Below are positions 5,000 through 5,791 of a stretch of DNA of 5,791 nt, one piece after another. Each line of letters begins with the position of its first letter. The first letter of the stretch is position 1. This stretch comes from Bacteroidales bacterium (GTDB lineage: Bacteria; Bacteroidota; Bacteroidia; Bacteroidales; UBA7960). The DNA lies in NCBI GenBank assembly GCA_007132825.1, contig SLNX01000222.1, positions 1-5,791 of the forward strand, given 5' to 3'. The notes beneath the pieces were generated by a model that saw only the letters and a program-made list of their open reading frames with translations, ran no database searches and was not told where the DNA came from. A program made the position numbers and the translations under genes.

Positions 5000-5791
5000 T
5001 TATTCAGGTATTATTCGAAAAAGCAAACCCGGGTGTTCGGTCAGCACGTACAAGAGCCCTTCCGGCCCCTGTTCAATGGCACGGAAACGTGCCATACCCT
5101 GCAAGATTTTTTCAGTATGAACAACAGTGGTATCTTCAAAAACCACCCTGTGTATGTGTTGCCCGGCCAAAGCACCAACTAACATGTTGTGGTGCCAGCC
5201 GGGATAATGCTCGCTGTCAACAAACGTTAGGCCACAAGGAGCAATGGATGGGGTCCAGTGCAAAATGGGGTCTATCATCCCCGGAGCGGTTGTGTCGGGT
5301 GTAATGATCGTTCCGTCATAGTTCACACCATGCGTAACAAGAGGCCATCCGTAATTGCCCCCTTTATGGATCAGGTTGATTTCATCTCCTCCTTTTGGGC
5401 CATGCTCGTGGGTCCAGAGCGCTCTTGTTACCGGATGCAGCTTCATCCCCTGGATGTTGCGATGCCCATAGCTCCATATTTCAGGCAGTGCATCGCCATC
5501 ATTAACAAAAGGATTATCATGAGGAACGCCGCCATCATCATACAAACGGATCACAGTACCATTATGACTGTCCAGGTCCTGTGCCGAGTTCATTAAAGCC
5601 CTGTCGCCGATGGTTGAAAAGAGGTAGCCTTCATCATCAAATACGATTCGGCTGCCAAAATGATGTGCCGCTTCTGTATGAGGTTGTGCATGAAAAATGG
5701 TTTCCACATCTGAAAGGACATTGCCATTTAAACGGCCCCTGGAAATGGCTGTGCTTCCCCCACTGTCTCCCAGATATCCATGAACCAGGTA
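5000..5791 (-). CDS. PQQ-dependent aldose dehydrogenase (glucose/sorbosone dehydrogenase, YliI-like), N-terminus outside window
   Basis: The frame is open to the right edge, so 263 residues of the C-terminal part are seen; the GTG at 5707-5705 is an internal Val. Numbering from the window edge, the fragment has STAISRGRLNG (13-23), HHFGSR (43-48), whose His corresponds to the proposed catalytic base of soluble PQQ glucose dehydrogenase, AQDLDSH (70-76), GHRNIQG (109-115) with the conserved PQQ-contacting Arg, EHGPKGGDEIN (129-139), GGNYGWP (144-150), SIAPCGL (182-188) and GALAGQHIHRV (206-216). These are family hallmarks of the six-bladed beta-propeller GSDH fold, which oxidises aldose sugars with PQQ and calcium, normally in the periplasm. 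A signal peptide would be in the missing part, probably 100 or more residues. The stop TAA lies 156 bases upstream of the hybrid kinase start on the same strand. Its GC content is visibly higher than the operon's, and no functional link to the signalling genes is apparent. Confidence 0.92.
   Translation of the reverse strand, partial: YLVHGYLGDSGGSTAISRGRLNGNVLSDVETIFHAQPHTEAAHHFGSRIVFDDEGYLFSTIGDRALMNSAQDLDSHNGTVIRLYDDGGVPHDNPFVNDGDALPEIWSYGHRNIQGMKLHPVTRALWTHEHGPKGGDEINLIHKGGNYGWPLVTHGVNYDGTIITPDTTAPGMIDPILHWTPSIAPCGLTFVDSEHYPGWHHNMLVGALAGQHIHRVVFEDTTVVHTEKILQGMARFRAIEQGPEGLLYVLTEHPGLLFRIIPE

Noticed and set aside
5000..5045. Intrinsic terminator after the dehydrogenase gene
   Set aside because: There is a T-rich run on the minus strand and a short ACCCGGGT palindrome inside the gene end, but no stem with a loop placed before a T tract. 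Read-through into the signalling operon therefore cannot be excluded.
4945..5304. A 119-codon plus-strand open frame over the dehydrogenase 3' end, and a similar one at 5258-5596
   Set aside because: Both are antisense to strongly conserved PQQ dehydrogenase motifs and have composition typical of shadow frames.
5705..5707. GTG as start codon of the sugar dehydrogenase gene
   Set aside because: The frame continues upstream to the window edge with family-like sequence (STAISRGRLNG), so this Val is internal and the gene is simply cut by the window.
1..5791. tRNA or rRNA genes, CRISPR arrays, insertion sequences, attachment sites
   Set aside because: No regularly spaced repeats, transposase-like frames, terminal inverted repeats or tRNA-like folds were seen; nearly all of the window is occupied by the listed genes.

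Overview
The window looks like a chromosomal segment of a member of the phylum Bacteroidota. The supporting signs are: none of the four internal minus-strand genes has a purine-rich Shine-Dalgarno sequence before its start; the one substantial upstream gap carries an exact TAnnTTTG, the -7 element of Bacteroidota promoters; and a LytTR response regulator is combined with HisKA_2 and hybrid kinases. Placement below phylum level cannot be made from this sequence.

Layout. At the left edge (1-215, plus strand) is the 3' end of a gene for a membrane protein, possibly the T component of an ECF/cobalt-type transporter. It converges on a minus-strand block and the two share a perfect 9-bp hairpin (243-266), probably a bidirectional terminator. 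The centre (254-4843) is a compact four-gene minus-strand operon with gaps of 29, 11 and 26 bases. In transcription order it encodes: (1) a six-TM hybrid histidine kinase with a C-terminal receiver; (2) a receiver fused to a HisKA_2-type histidine kinase; (3) a receiver-LytTR DNA-binding response regulator; (4) a class I SAM-dependent methyltransferase resembling the PhcB / 'extracellular factor 3-hydroxypalmitic acid methyl ester biosynthesis' family. A 156-base AT-rich gap (4844-4999) holds the probable operon promoter. At the right edge (5000-5791, minus strand) is the C-terminal two thirds or so of a PQQ-dependent aldose (glucose/sorbosone) dehydrogenase of the YliI type, with clearly higher GC than the operon.

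How the genes may work together. The operon has one membrane sensor, one soluble kinase with its own receiver, one DNA-binding output and one small-molecule methyltransferase. The parts list resembles the phc quorum-sensing locus of Ralstonia: a PhcB methyltransferase making a hydroxy-fatty-acid methyl ester, a PhcS sensor kinase, and PhcR, a receiver whose output is a histidine kinase. The most interesting hypothesis is therefore that this is an undescribed Bacteroidota signalling cassette in which the methyltransferase makes or modifies a lipid-like signal read by the six-TM kinase, with the signal passed through the receiver-kinase to the LytTR regulator. The protein families are well supported; the signal, the direction of phosphoryl flow and the target genes are inference.
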